Shown: in pieces, positions 34,700 through 44,591 of the stretch
Layout of the letters: the number at the start of each line of letters is the position of its first letter
Position numbering within the stretch: the stretch's first letter is position 1
Assembly: GCF_001039355.2 (NCBI RefSeq)
Contig: NW_019775927.1
Coordinates: 116,195-164,588, forward strand
Source of the DNA: Lingula anatina
Taxonomy: Eukaryota; Brachiopoda; Lingulata; Lingulida; Lingulidae
DNA length: 48,394 nt
Direction: 5' to 3'
Made by a program: the position numbers and the translations under genes
Notes under the pieces: model-generated
What the model was told of the DNA's origin: nothing
The model's database searches: none
What the model saw: the letters and a program-made list of their open reading frames with translations, nothing else

Positions 34700-35791
34700 C
34701 AAGCATATCTCCAGAATAGAGGCCATTCATCTGGATAGCCTCATTTACTGATGAAGATGCTCTGTTAAACAGACAACGAAGAAAGACCTTCCTTCACAAT
34801 TATGATGGTCCAACAAGACACCTTTGGTCAATGTATAGAAACAGAGCCCTTTGGCAAAATATCAACGTTCGTCAAACAACGCACCAGTGATGGCACATAA
34901 AGAGGCAGACTAAGAGCTGCAATATTTTGTTAATACTATGTTACTATGTCTCTTTTTTTAAGTGAAAGTAGACTAAATGATTGATCTAAAAGTTTAGACT
35001 TAGTCTAGTTTTCACCCAAAGTCTTTCCTTATACTGCAAACCAGGTATCCTACATCATTCCACCTACGTAAGCGTAGTTTGCATGGAGCATTTCCACTCA
35101 GTCCTAGGGTTTGCAGACACCTTTTTTGCAGAACCTTCATCTAACTGATTTCCTAGTTTCAGCATTGGGCTTCTATCTGTTTCCAGTCATATGCTTTTTA
35201 ACACTTTAAAATCCGTTTTTTTGCATGTCGATTTTTCTTTTATGAATGTAAGTGACAATTCAGAGTAGAATATCCAAATCCTGTATGAATTTCCATGATG
35301 ATAGTGCTAGCATGATCCAGACCCAATGCATTTGTAAAAAAAATAGTATGTTAAATATATTAATTTCTGCGTGTGTAAGAACAGATTTTGAAATACAAGA
35401 TAAAGCTATAAAAAGGTGCTTAGATTTTTAAAAAATGAGAATCGCTTGAAAAATTTTCACCAGATTCACAAATAAAAAGCACTTGTTGGTTGATCTGCTT
35501 AAGAAATTATATGTACACCAGTCCAAACCTTCATGATCTATGTGTTTCAGTAAATATACTTTAAATGTTTAATAAAATTACTACTTTGTGATAAGGAAGA
35601 AGATTGCAAGTTAAAAACATAAAGTGATGGACATTTTGTTCTGTCAGAGCAGTTTAGTGACCTTGACCCTTTACCTAAATGATTTTGTACCCAAAATTGG
35701 GTTTTCTTTCAAATAAATAGGGGAAATTTGTGTAACCATATCTTTGTACATCTGTGATAATAGTTGTATGTCATTGTTTGTTTCTCGACAG

Positions 35792-35824
35792 AACCCGCAA
35801 TTATCCAGTAGTTTACTCTCACAG
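35792..35824 (+). CDS. AFAP1: AFAP-like coding exon 21 (33-nt micro-exon)
   Basis: Acceptor TTTCTCGACAG, donor GTAGGT; 11 codons NPQLSSSLLSQ, phase 0-0. TCACATGACC repeats start five bases after the exon end, overlapping the donor region, as in the intron after exon 6. Small size makes the call less certain. Confidence 0.55.
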
Positions 35825-35829
35825 GTAGG

Positions 35830-35868
35830 TCACATGACCAAGATCACATGACCAAATGTCACATGACT
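35830..35868 (+). repeat. TCACATGACC tandem repeat after exon 21
   Basis: TCACATGACC at 35830 and 35844, TCACATGACT at 35859: a period of 14-15 bp, beginning within the donor region of the exon. Confidence 0.65.
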
Positions 35869-36888
35869 AGATGGCTAACTGTAAACTAATTATTGTAGAG
35901 CTGTTGTAACATTGATTCTTAATGTGGTGTGTCTCTTACTTAATTTTCTAATGACCACAGACTTCACTAGATCATTTAAAATAATTTAAAGCAACACTAC
36001 TGAAATTTGAATGCATGTGTGATGTTGAATTATCTTCAAATCATCGAAGATTCATAATACTGAGATATAAAATTAACTATAGTTGTAGGAGTGACATCTT
36101 AGTGTCTCACTGTAAATTTGTATTATTTTTTCACTGTTTGTTGTCTTGGTGCATGTTTGTAGTCTACCAATTATATTAGTTGTAGAAATGATGTTGTTTT
36201 TGTATTTAACATGTCTGTTTAATGTAGCTTGTAGAAGTATTAGGTGGCCAATTACTTAAATTTTATCTGCTTGTTTAGCACAAAGAACCTGAACCTTTGA
36301 TGTGATATTACATTAATTAAAGAAACTTTGAAATAAGGTGGCACAATTCGTTACAAGATATTTTGTTTGATTCCCAGTGATTCCAAGTGATTTTGTTGAA
36401 ATCATTCATAACATCTTTAGTGTTTATTTAGCCTTAGTCATTCACTGATTTTGTATTGATGGATCTGTTCAGATCTGTTCTAAGTTAAAACAGTTTCAAG
36501 CATATAACAAACTACTATAAATGCTGTGTATAAGGTGAAGTAGGGCTTTGAAGCCCAATATATCCACAGGGGGAAAGTTTGAAGGGTTTAAAAGAACCAC
36601 CCTTTTGGCAAATGATTGTTCACTCAAAATTAAAATCTAATTTAGATTTTATGGCATTTGGGTGAACTATGGGGCTGAAAAGTCTACCTATTGTTTAAAA
36701 AACCCTCCTCCATTCAAAATTACTTTCTAAAGGCCTGTCTCCATCCCAGATATTTACACCCTACGTAGATGAAATAAGTTGAATGATGATGCTCTTTAGA
36801 TCAGAATTGTTCTAACTTAGAACAGATGTGAAAGGGGTTGTTTAAGGTGACTGTCTTATCTCACTGATTTTATGTTGGATTATTATAG

Positions 36889-37026
36889 AGGACGGAGTCT
36901 ACAGAAGTCACGGAGAGAAGAGAAAAGCGCCTGAGAAGCCAGACCCTACCTGGGGGTGTTGCTGACCCCCAGCGCCCTCTATCCGGTTACAACGCAACTG
37001 AAATCTCTGTGAAAGATAAACTGAAG
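36889..37026 (+). CDS. AFAP1: AFAP-like coding exon 22
   Basis: Acceptor GGATTATTATAG, donor GTGAGA; 46 codons, phase 0-0 (929-974). Charged TERREKRLRSQTLPGG with an RSQT phospho-site-like motif, then ATEISVKDKLK. Clearly richer in GC than its flanks. Confidence 0.8.
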
Positions 37027-37217
37027 GTGAGATGCCACATTTCTTTTCATCTTATCTAATGTAGAAGACACTAACCCACATTTTGATTATCAGGTAGCAA
37101 GGGTCCAAAACTAAGTAGAACTTGTTAGGTACTATGTCTCTTATTTGTTTTCTCGTTTTCATTCATTTCTTTTCAGTTTTCCTTTGTAATTACGCAGCTA
37201 TTGCTAATGGAGTATAA

Positions 37218-37452
37218 GATCGCATTCACAACGAGTTGAGCCAGGCTTTACAAATCCTGGGGACTAAATATGGCACGTCGTCCCTGCGGGGGGACAGTCA
37301 TTAAATCTCGGCTCCATTGGGACGACACATGGGGAGGCGTGTGAGAGGCGAAGAGACTATTAAAAGATTAGGTGGTTTTTGTTTCATGTACTTCTGCCAT
37401 ATTTAGTCCCCAGGATTTGTAAAGCCTGGCTCAACTGGTTGTGAATGCGATC
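37218..37452. mobile_element. MITE with 55-bp near-identical inverted ends
   Basis: Ends GATCGCATTCACAAC, then TTGAGCCAGGCTTTACAAAT and CCTGGGGACTAAATATGGCA; right arm is the inverted copy with one or two changes. It is younger than the 15.1-kb copy. Its right half is repeated in the assembly duplication at 37533-37717. Confidence 0.7.
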
Positions 37453-37717
37453 AAAGATAGGGGCTAAAATAGTAAATGTTGATGAGACCAAATATAGATT
37501 ATATTAATACATTTATATTCCCACTTGGCTTNGGCGAAGAGACTATTAAAAGATTAGGTGGTTTTTGTTTCATGTACTTCTGCCATATTTAGTCCCCAGG
37601 ATTTGTAAAGCCTGGCTCAACTGGTTGTGAATGCGATCAAAGATAGGGGCTAAAATAGTAAATGTTGATGAGACCAAATATAGATTATATTAATACATTT
37701 ATATTCCCACTTGGCTT
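37347..37717 (+). repeat. Exact 185-bp direct duplication around one N (assembly artefact)
   Basis: 37347-37531 and 37533-37717 are identical base for base, separated by the single N at 37532, the only ambiguous base in the window. The pattern is that of two contigs overlapping but joined without merging. Confidence 0.85.
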
Positions 37718-37786
37718 TAGCCCAGTTTTTGATGGAGTATTGCCCAAAGTCTCACAGCATGCCATTTTGCTTCACATTATTTACAG

Positions 37787-37834
37787 GAATATGATGGCAG
37801 TGACCTCTATGAGCCAGTGGAGGCTCAGGCTTTG
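37787..37834 (+). CDS. AFAP1: AFAP-like coding exon 23
   Basis: Acceptor ATTATTTACAG, donor GTTAGT; 16 codons EYDGSDLYEPVEAQAL, phase 0-0. It adds two more acidic Tyr motifs, YDGS and YEPV. The exon lies just 3' of the assembly duplication around the N, so its intron length is unreliable. Confidence 0.7.
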
Positions 37835-37867
37835 GTTAGTAACAATATATGGTATAAATTAGTGTTA

Positions 37868-38160
37868 ATGGCCATATAAGAAGGGTGTTATGCTGATTTC
37901 CATATTAGGAAAGGGCATGATATTGATGCCAATATAAGGGTATAGTAGGGCATGATAGGGTACCCAAGAATTAGTGTTATGACCAAATAAGGAGTTGGCA
38001 TGATGTTGGTCAGCAAATAAGGATGCCTGATTCATGTTGATTACCATAAAGGGAGTGGCATGCATATGATATCTTTGACCATAAATGGATTGAGCATGGT
38101 ATTGGAATTATGCCTACATAGCTCAGGGCATGGCATTTATATCTACATAGAAAATGGTAT
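37868..38160 (+). repeat. Degenerate GGCATGATATTGATG repeat after exon 23
   Basis: Loosely repeated GGCATG(A/G)TATTG, CCATATAAGG and GACCA(A/T)A motifs with a spacing of about 35-40 bp across nearly 300 bp. Confidence 0.4.
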
Positions 38161-38762
38161 TGTTTGAAACCTCCCGCCCATTTCCTTGGTGAAAGTCAAG
38201 AGTTATGTGCTACATTAGTCTTGTGCTTCTTTTTAAAACTCCCCTAGACCCATCAGTATATGCATCATTGCAGCAGTTGAGGCTGATTATTTCAATTCCT
38301 TCATTTGACCAATGGCACACCCTCTACTCCCCTGTTTTCAATACAGGGTGCCCATAAAATATGGACACACAGGCAAAATGTATTTTTTCCCACCAAGGCA
38401 TACCCTATGCAAAACCATCGAAAACTTATGATTTATAAATAATATTTCTGATCTGAGGTCTAAATTTAATATTGTTTACTGTGACAACTGTAGTTTACCA
38501 GTCACCGTCTTCTTTACTTTAAAGTTAATAAGAAAATCAGGAAAAATGTCATATTCCAATTTTGTTGACAGTGTAGATATGGTATACCTTCATGTTTCAG
38601 GATAAATCTGCATGAAGGCATTCCATTCAATGTGTGACATTGAAAAATGTTACACATATTCAATGTATTATTTTTTATGCCTGTACAAAAATAATATCTA
38701 GGTTTTAAAGCTATAATCTTAAGGTGTGGTTGATGTACTCTCCATTTCAAAATCGTTTTCAG

Positions 38763-38801
38763 AGGCAACCTAAGTCAGCAACTTTTACATCAGTAAGAAG
38801 G
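38763..38801 (+). CDS. AFAP1: AFAP-like coding exon 24
   Basis: Acceptor ATCGTTTTCAG, donor GTGAGT; 13 codons RQPKSATFTSVRR, phase 0-0. A basic segment immediately before the C-terminal Trp-Glu motif. Confidence 0.65.
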
Positions 38802-39821
38802 GTGAGTGAAACATGGGATCATCAATACTTATATTTTTCATATTTAATCCTAATAATTTCAGTGACAGTGATACTGGTATCGGTGATGTTAGATGCTATG
38901 ACGGCTTACCAATATTGCACTATTAATGCTACAAACTGATGTGAAAGAAAAGTAACAAAAGGCGTGAACTTGGTGGAAGAACTTTCAGCATGTCTTATTA
39001 TAAATAACATAATATAGATAATAATAACCAATTCCTTATTTCATCCTATCCTGATTACCGGTTATCCATTTGTGCTGTTTTGTGATGATTTGACAATGAA
39101 GATGTATTATGTTTTGTGGGTTATAAAAAGAATGTTTGACACTTTGGGTGCCTAAAATGAATGATAAAAGTGCCATATTGAATGCTGCATTGTGGATGAT
39201 GAAGTTAATTTTTTGCCATTTTGAATGAGGCATTGTGGGCCTGTGAAGTGTTGTCTGCTGTATCTGTAGTATTTACAATTGGTTCAGGTGCTGATTTCTC
39301 TTGGTGTCTCATGGTGTTAAGTAAAATACAATCTGTAATATTTCCCATCTTCTGTGCTTAACAAAACTGTACATCCATTTGCTTTTTCAGTTAATGAATC
39401 TATGCATCATTTGTATGGCAAATTTGATACAGAGCAAGTCATTTCTTAAATACAGTTTTTTTTTCCTAACATGAAATACAAGTGCATTCTTTTGCTCTGC
39501 AATATAGTATGGATGGAAAATAAAATGACGTTTGAGAATCTTCTGGTGCATATGAATGAAAGTTATAAATGCTCTTCTGGACATGTATGCGCTCCAACTT
39601 ATACAAGCATCACATTATATGCTTTCTGGTATAGATTTATTATGGAACTTAGTACATATGAACATATGATGTTGGGAATGTATACAATGTATAGTTTTCT
39701 CTTGTTTTACTATATTATTTAGACCCCCTTTTCTGAGTACAAGATTAATGTATCATACATCCAGATTGCATATATCGGAATAAAATTAAACTTATGTTTA
39801 CATTAATTTTAATCACTTCAG

Positions 39822-39851
39822 CAATGGGAATCAATGGCAGAAAAGAAATAA
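39822..39851 (+). CDS. AFAP1: AFAP-like terminal coding exon 25 (stop)
   Basis: Acceptor TTAATCACTTCAG; QWESMAEKK then TAA at 39849-39851. Vertebrate AFAP1 and AFAP1L1 also end within about ten residues of a K-E-W-E motif, which supports this as the true C-terminus. A longer open frame exists in another phase of the same segment, but no exon 24 donor phase reaches it. Confidence 0.65.
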   Translation, partial: QWESMAEKK

Positions 39852-40678
39852 CAATCGGAGAACAAGAAATGAAACTTCAGCATATCCATACTAAAATGGT
39901 GGATCTGCCAGAGACTCGGACTCATGGCAACCAGTGTGATCTTCCAGTCAATCATAAATGTTTACTCATGGTAACCAGGCTAATTGTCACCACACCCAGC
40001 CAAAGCAGCCAATGGAAGTAGGCAGCTCATTGTGATTACCAACCAATGAAAAGTGCTGTTTTATTAATACATGGCCAGTTTGTGCCTGATGTTTCTGCTC
40101 ATATCAGTTCATGGGGCAGGGAGGACTGACTTAATTTCACTACCATGACGGATATACAAAAACATATTGACAACCTAATTATGATCAGGATCTTCCATGT
40201 GGTATCTTAAAACTTCAGTTTTATACTTAAGATTCAGTTATTTTCAAGTTTACTGTCTTTCATTAAATATTTCTTCATCATGGCAATGATAACTTATGAT
40301 CAAACAGTAAAATGCCGATTCCTGTGGGAAATTTATGTATTGTTCGTAATTTGATCAAAAGTAAAATCGAAATGGTTCCCATTTTTTTCTATTTTGAAGC
40401 AAAGTGTTGTGCCATATGTAAATGTGCTGTTAATTGTTCTTTATTTTTTGTTTATTTCTTAATTTTTCATTTTACTGAAGATATTCGAATTGATCTTGTC
40501 TTTTTGGTGATTACAGATTGGAACATGGATTGATGATCATCCAAAATAAGCCTTAAAATCAATCAAAATATTTTAGATTTCATTTGTACCATTTTGTAAT
40601 GATTTTAATGTTGAACACTGTAACTGCTATTAACTAGTGACCAAAATAATCATGTGCTGTATGTTATAACTGATTCAT

Positions 40679-40918
40679 TTACAACAAAAAGGTATGTGGT
40701 AGCAGATACATCTGTACATTATTTTTTGGTATGCACATTTTTTTAAATGCCATTTCTTCCATCATGTTTGATTCTGCAGATAAATGTTCTCTGGGAAGTC
40801 CAAGTTCTTCCATTGCTGCCATATACAGCTGCAAGCAATACTTTTTTGGAATGATTTTATAAATCTGCTGTATTCGTATTCTTCTATTGAAGTCTTTAAA
40901 TAATGCAGTTTTACTCAT
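40679..40918 (-). CDS. Unrecognised minus-strand open frame, antisense to the AFAP 3' region
   Basis: Unrecognised. The frame is open from 40993 to the stop at 40679 (104 codons); the first ATG gives 79 residues. The sequence looks protein-like: acidic DHQDSDEEK before the Met, then SKTALFKDFNRRIRIQQIYK, a KKYCLQLYMAAMEELGLP helix, and a hydrophobic tail. ATTAAA on the minus strand lies about 70 bases downstream. Possible nested antisense gene, transposon remnant or chance in AT-rich DNA. Confidence 0.3.
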   Translation of the reverse strand: MSKTALFKDFNRRIRIQQIYKIIPKKYCLQLYMAAMEELGLPREHLSAESNMMEEMAFKKMCIPKNNVQMYLLPHTFLL

Positions 40919-41300
40919 TTTTTCCTCATCACTGTCTTGATGATCAATTTTTGAAATACAGTTTGTACATCTGGTGTCTAGGTCTGGTATATATTAAGTA
41001 GAAGAGTGAAGAAATGCTTTAGATGTTTGACAATAGAAAAAAAATTATCCTCGCTAAGTGACAAAGTTAAGATTTATCTCCACGTCTTTAGTGCTGAGAT
41101 TAATATCTGATGTGTCAGTTAAAGCTGTCAAAGAATGTAAAAAAATATGGTCAGATACTGGCAATCAAGTCATATCAAATAAGCAATATTTTTCTTCTTT
41201 TTGCCAATTGTTTATTGTCTCTGCAAAACTGAAGAATTTAGTGTACATATTTTCAAGTTTTTATCACAAGATAGAGGAAATATGTTTGTTGAGTTTAAGG

Positions 41301-41396
41301 GTGTGAATCAATTGATATGTGAATCAGATGGCATGTGAATCGATTGACATGTGAATCAGATGGCATGTGAATCAATTGACATGTGAAGTAGGAGGC
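41301..41396 (+). repeat. 16-bp minisatellite, six units
   Basis: Units at 41301, 41317, 41333, 41349, 41365 and 41381 alternate ATGTGAATCAGATGGC with ATGTGAATC(A/G)ATTGAC, a 32-bp higher-order period. Confidence 0.8.
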
Positions 41397-42474
41397 TTGC
41401 ACTGTTCACCATGTAAAATGTGAATCATTTTGATGACAGGCAATGATTATCAAACGTGGATAAACCACATGCAAAGCCATAATGTATTAAATTAAAAAAT
41501 ATAATTTTTTTTTTATTTATTCTCCTTTAATGCCCTTTAGGAAACAAATCCAGTGGAAGATGTGACCAAATACAAATATTTTAAGGTTTCTACATTTACT
41601 GTAGTTTCTTAAGTAATATTTACTGACAAAACTAACAACACTGCTGGCAGATGTTTTTATTTATTATAGTTGTTATCCTTATAATGATTTGCTGTTTTCA
41701 TGTGCTGTCATTTTAGAACTAAATTGACTCTGTATTGTAACTGTAGGTTTTCTAATAATTATTTGTATTTATTTTATGGTTATATCTTTTTTTATTCCTT
41801 ACATCTTATTTTCACCTAAAATTGATAAAAAGATGGATATAATATATAGTATTGGACACCAAGATGGATAATAACTGTGAGTTGATGGATTTTCTCCTTA
41901 ATGGATAGCAACTGTTGCTGAGGTAAATATGTCACAATAAATGCATTGTAAACAAAACATTGAAATATAGTAAATTCCATTTACCACCAAAACAGCAGCC
42001 ATCACAGTTATTCTGTAATCTGTGCTTGCTATCAGACCACATGGACCTTCATAGGTGGCTGCACCTCTATAGTAATCTCTTCAGAGATTATTGCAAATAA
42101 CCAAACTTTTTTAGAAAAAAAATGGAGTAATTCTGACTGTCAGAATGGATTTATTAACCATTGGTTAGTATGGGAGAATCATTGATTACCCCAGGAAGAT
42201 CAATTTTTAAACCAAAAATGGTTGTTATCCCTTTAACTTAGCCAAATGTTTAGAAATTAAAAAGTGTTAAATATTTTGATCAAGTAATAATGACAAGTCT
42301 GTCTTGAACCCCTGGCTAGTTTGTGCCACTGATCAAGCGAAGATGTTGGCAATTCACAGAATGGCCCGAGTTTGGCCAGACGGGCCACCATAGTAGTGTT
42401 CTGGACAATTGTCCATTGGTCACTGTTCATGCTGACTCGTCTCAGCAGACCTTTACTTCTTAAAGATCCTGTAA

Positions 42475-42562
42475 AAGACTTCTCAAGACACTGTAAAAGA
42501 CTTCTCAAGACACTGTATATGACTTCTCAAGACACTGTATAAGACTTCTCAAGACACTGTAT
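42475..42562 (+). repeat. 22-bp minisatellite, four units
   Basis: Four units of A(A/T)GACTTCTCAAGACACTGT plus two bases, 42475-42562, ending 15 bases before an AATAAA signal. Confidence 0.8.
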
Positions 42563-42582
42563 ATGGTTATGTGTGCAATAAA

Positions 42583-44442
42583 TGTAGATGATATTGTAAA
42601 CACGTGTGTTCCTTCTTTCGTGAACATTTTAAGAAACGGGTATTACCATGCAGTGGTTGGAAACCCTATGATTTGATAGATTTAAGTAAACCACAGTGTA
42701 AATGTCAACTCATATACACAAACGATCTGTGGGGAAGACAAAAATTCTTACGTTCCTGTTATTAGCATTTCTGTCTTCAGTTTTTTTCCTTCTTTGCCAC
42801 CATCGGATCTCTAAAACCTTGGGCAACATTTTCACAGGAGCAGTCAAAATTGTATAGTGCGCCTGCGCCCTACAGTGTTCAAAGGACCATGGGGCAATTA
42901 ACTGTGATGGTCGCTATCGGAGGAACGGTGCCAGGGTACCCTCTACCAGAGTCGCAAGTTTTAATTTATGATTTTTTTTCTCTGACGCCACCTACATGTA
43001 GTAACGTTTGGCCAGATGGAAGCAATTAAATCTGCACGCATGCAGATGCCATTGTATATCCGCTCTGCAGGTGCTGGGCTTCGTGCCTATGTGATAAAAG
43101 TTCGTTAAGCAACCTGTCTTGCCTTACCTGCCTTCTGAAACAAGTCTCGTGGTCTAAATGTACACCTTGAAATAAAAATAAACTTTTTATAAGGGCTTAT
43201 TTTTATTTTTTCACAGACGAGCAGGTGATTATGCCAGATAAATTAACTGCCTTGATTGCTGTCACAGTGACGTGACAGTTACTTGTAAAGTGGCAGTGCC
43301 TGAGTAGTTATACACACAATTACTAGTCATAATCATATTTGAAATTTCATCACAGAGTCTCAGTGCAGAGTAGTCCCATCATTTAACTAGTGACATATCT
43401 GTGAGTATCTAGTAAAAAATCAATATTTAGCTCTGGTAGAGGTTTGTGCCAGGGGTGGTAATAGAATAATGACCAGCTCTGTACCAAATGTATCACCTGT
43501 GTCACACCACAGGGTCACGGCACAGATATGTACACAGAATTACAAGAGGGACATCTGTAGATATCTGGTTAAATATCTCTGTGGTACTAACTGAGCTAGA
43601 GGGTAGCCGAGTGTTGAGTTATATTCGATATGTTACACTATATTAACAGTAGACTGAAAACTTGACACACGTGTTTACAAGGCCAAGTGTCATTGGCAGA
43701 GATAAAAATATTTGAACATAGGCCTACAATTAGATTTTGCAGGTTTTGAGTCGGGGCCGGTAAATTGACTTATCGGGCCTTACATATTTCTTATCAAAAC
43801 TCGTTCAGTAAAGTGACACTACAATAACGTAGACAGGTAGAAAATGATGCTGTCATCATTTCTATATAGTATCTACATATCTTATCATGAATGTCATTCC
43901 AAGAATATCAACCCATAAGTCAAAAATCACCCCGAACAATGCTTTCTAAGTCTAAGTTCTTTTTATTTTTATTTATTTATTTCTTGTTGTCGTTGGTACC
44001 TGTGATTTCCTGAATGTTTAACAGTTACTTAGAAGTGTAATAATTCGACGTCGCTTAATCATAAATCGAATCAAAATCGACGCTTCAATAAAGTTCTAAA
44101 CGGTAACATCTAGCCTTTGTTGTAGCCATATTGTTCAATGAGGTCTACGGTAAAACACACACAAACAAGGGGTAACGAGACGAGCGATAACGATCTATAC
44201 AAGACAAGGCGACATTTCCTGTTTGAATACAAAACACATTATTTTGGGTCACTGAAGACTTACCGTTTTAAACCTAAGGGTTAATTTTCGGTCTTAAGAA
44301 ATCTAAGAAATACTAGTCATTCTCACTCGAATTTTTTGTCGTTTGACTGGCAAGAGATCCAAATTCCAGTGGCAGATACATGTAGGTACTGAATACATCT
44401 TTCGAACTTTTAAACAAAAAAATCTTAAATTTTAAAATCTGC
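42583..44442. other. Intergenic region between convergent genes
   Basis: Only one copy of the 76-bp dispersed repeat and unique DNA; no gene seen. Confidence 0.5.
42764..42839 (+). repeat. Dispersed repeat, copy 3' of the EF-hand gene
   Basis: 76 bp containing CCACCATCGGATCTCT and GGCAACATTTTCACAGGA; the second copy is at 46609-46684. Confidence 0.6.
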
Positions 44443-44448
44443 TTTATT
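44443..44448 (-). terminator. Polyadenylation signal of the EF-hand gene
   Basis: AATAAA on the minus strand, 144 bases after the stop codon: a normal 3' UTR length. Gene 1 and this gene therefore converge, with about 1.8 kb between their last polyadenylation signals. Confidence 0.5.
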
Positions 44449-44591
44449 GCAGACATGCATGGGAAAATGAAAAAAGAAAGGACATGATTCAAACAGTAAT
44501 TATCTATAACCATATATGCCAATCACCATTTTTTTCCATTAAAATAGTTTGTAGTTGTAATAATTTAATTATCCCCGGTCATGGTTCGTCA

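Larger units (their letters stand above)
32627..36888 (+). other. Introns between exons 19 and 22
   Basis: AT-rich. Contains the 31-bp minisatellite, the GT/G25 tract and the TCACATGACC array. An open frame at 33404-33658 has no splice context or recognisable domain and I leave it uncalled. Confidence 0.6.
10868..39851 (+). other. AFAP1: AFAP1-family actin filament-associated protein gene (25 coding exons, 1012 residues)
   Basis: Seen: 25 exons bounded by AG/GT signals join in one uninterrupted frame (3039 nt including stop). Domains in order: N-terminal helix (residues 1-47), Pro-rich segment (53-65), acidic Tyr-rich stretch (128-155), lysine run and PH domain 1 (about 192-322), Ser-rich linker with a GKKKSKK-type basic patch, PH domain 2 (about 480-573), Tyr-motif block (595-666), Ser-rich linker, coiled coil (about 740-807), basic/Ser-rich tail (816-1012). 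Known: AFAP1, AFAP1L1 and AFAP1L2 are cytosolic adaptors with two PH domains, SH2/SH3-binding motifs and a C-terminal coiled coil; they bind and cross-link actin filaments and connect to Src-family kinases. Inferred: same role here. The basic patch before PH2, the ERWC motif in PH2, the GRW helix and the QWES tail all have counterparts in vertebrate AFAPs. The protein is longer than vertebrate AFAPs (about 730-820 residues) because of the tail. Which of the three vertebrate paralogues it is closest to cannot be told; probably it predates their split. Confidence 0.88.
39852..42582 (+). other. Probable 3' UTR / downstream region of the AFAP-like gene
   Basis: Follows the stop codon. AATAAA signals lie at 41936-41941 and 42577-42582, the latter right after a 22-bp minisatellite; either could end the transcript, but a 2.7-kb UTR is an inference. 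It also contains a possible 45-nt exon at 41541-41585, a 16-bp minisatellite and a minus-strand open frame (40679-40993). Confidence 0.35.

Noticed and set aside
37868-38065. Minus frame in the exon 23-24 intron
   Set aside because: Arises from the degenerate GGCATGATATTG repeat.
39794-40021. Longer open frame covering the AFAP terminal exon in another phase
   Set aside because: Exon 24 ends in phase 0, which reads QWESMAEKK-stop here; that tail fits the AFAP C-terminus, whereas the longer frame would need a different donor.
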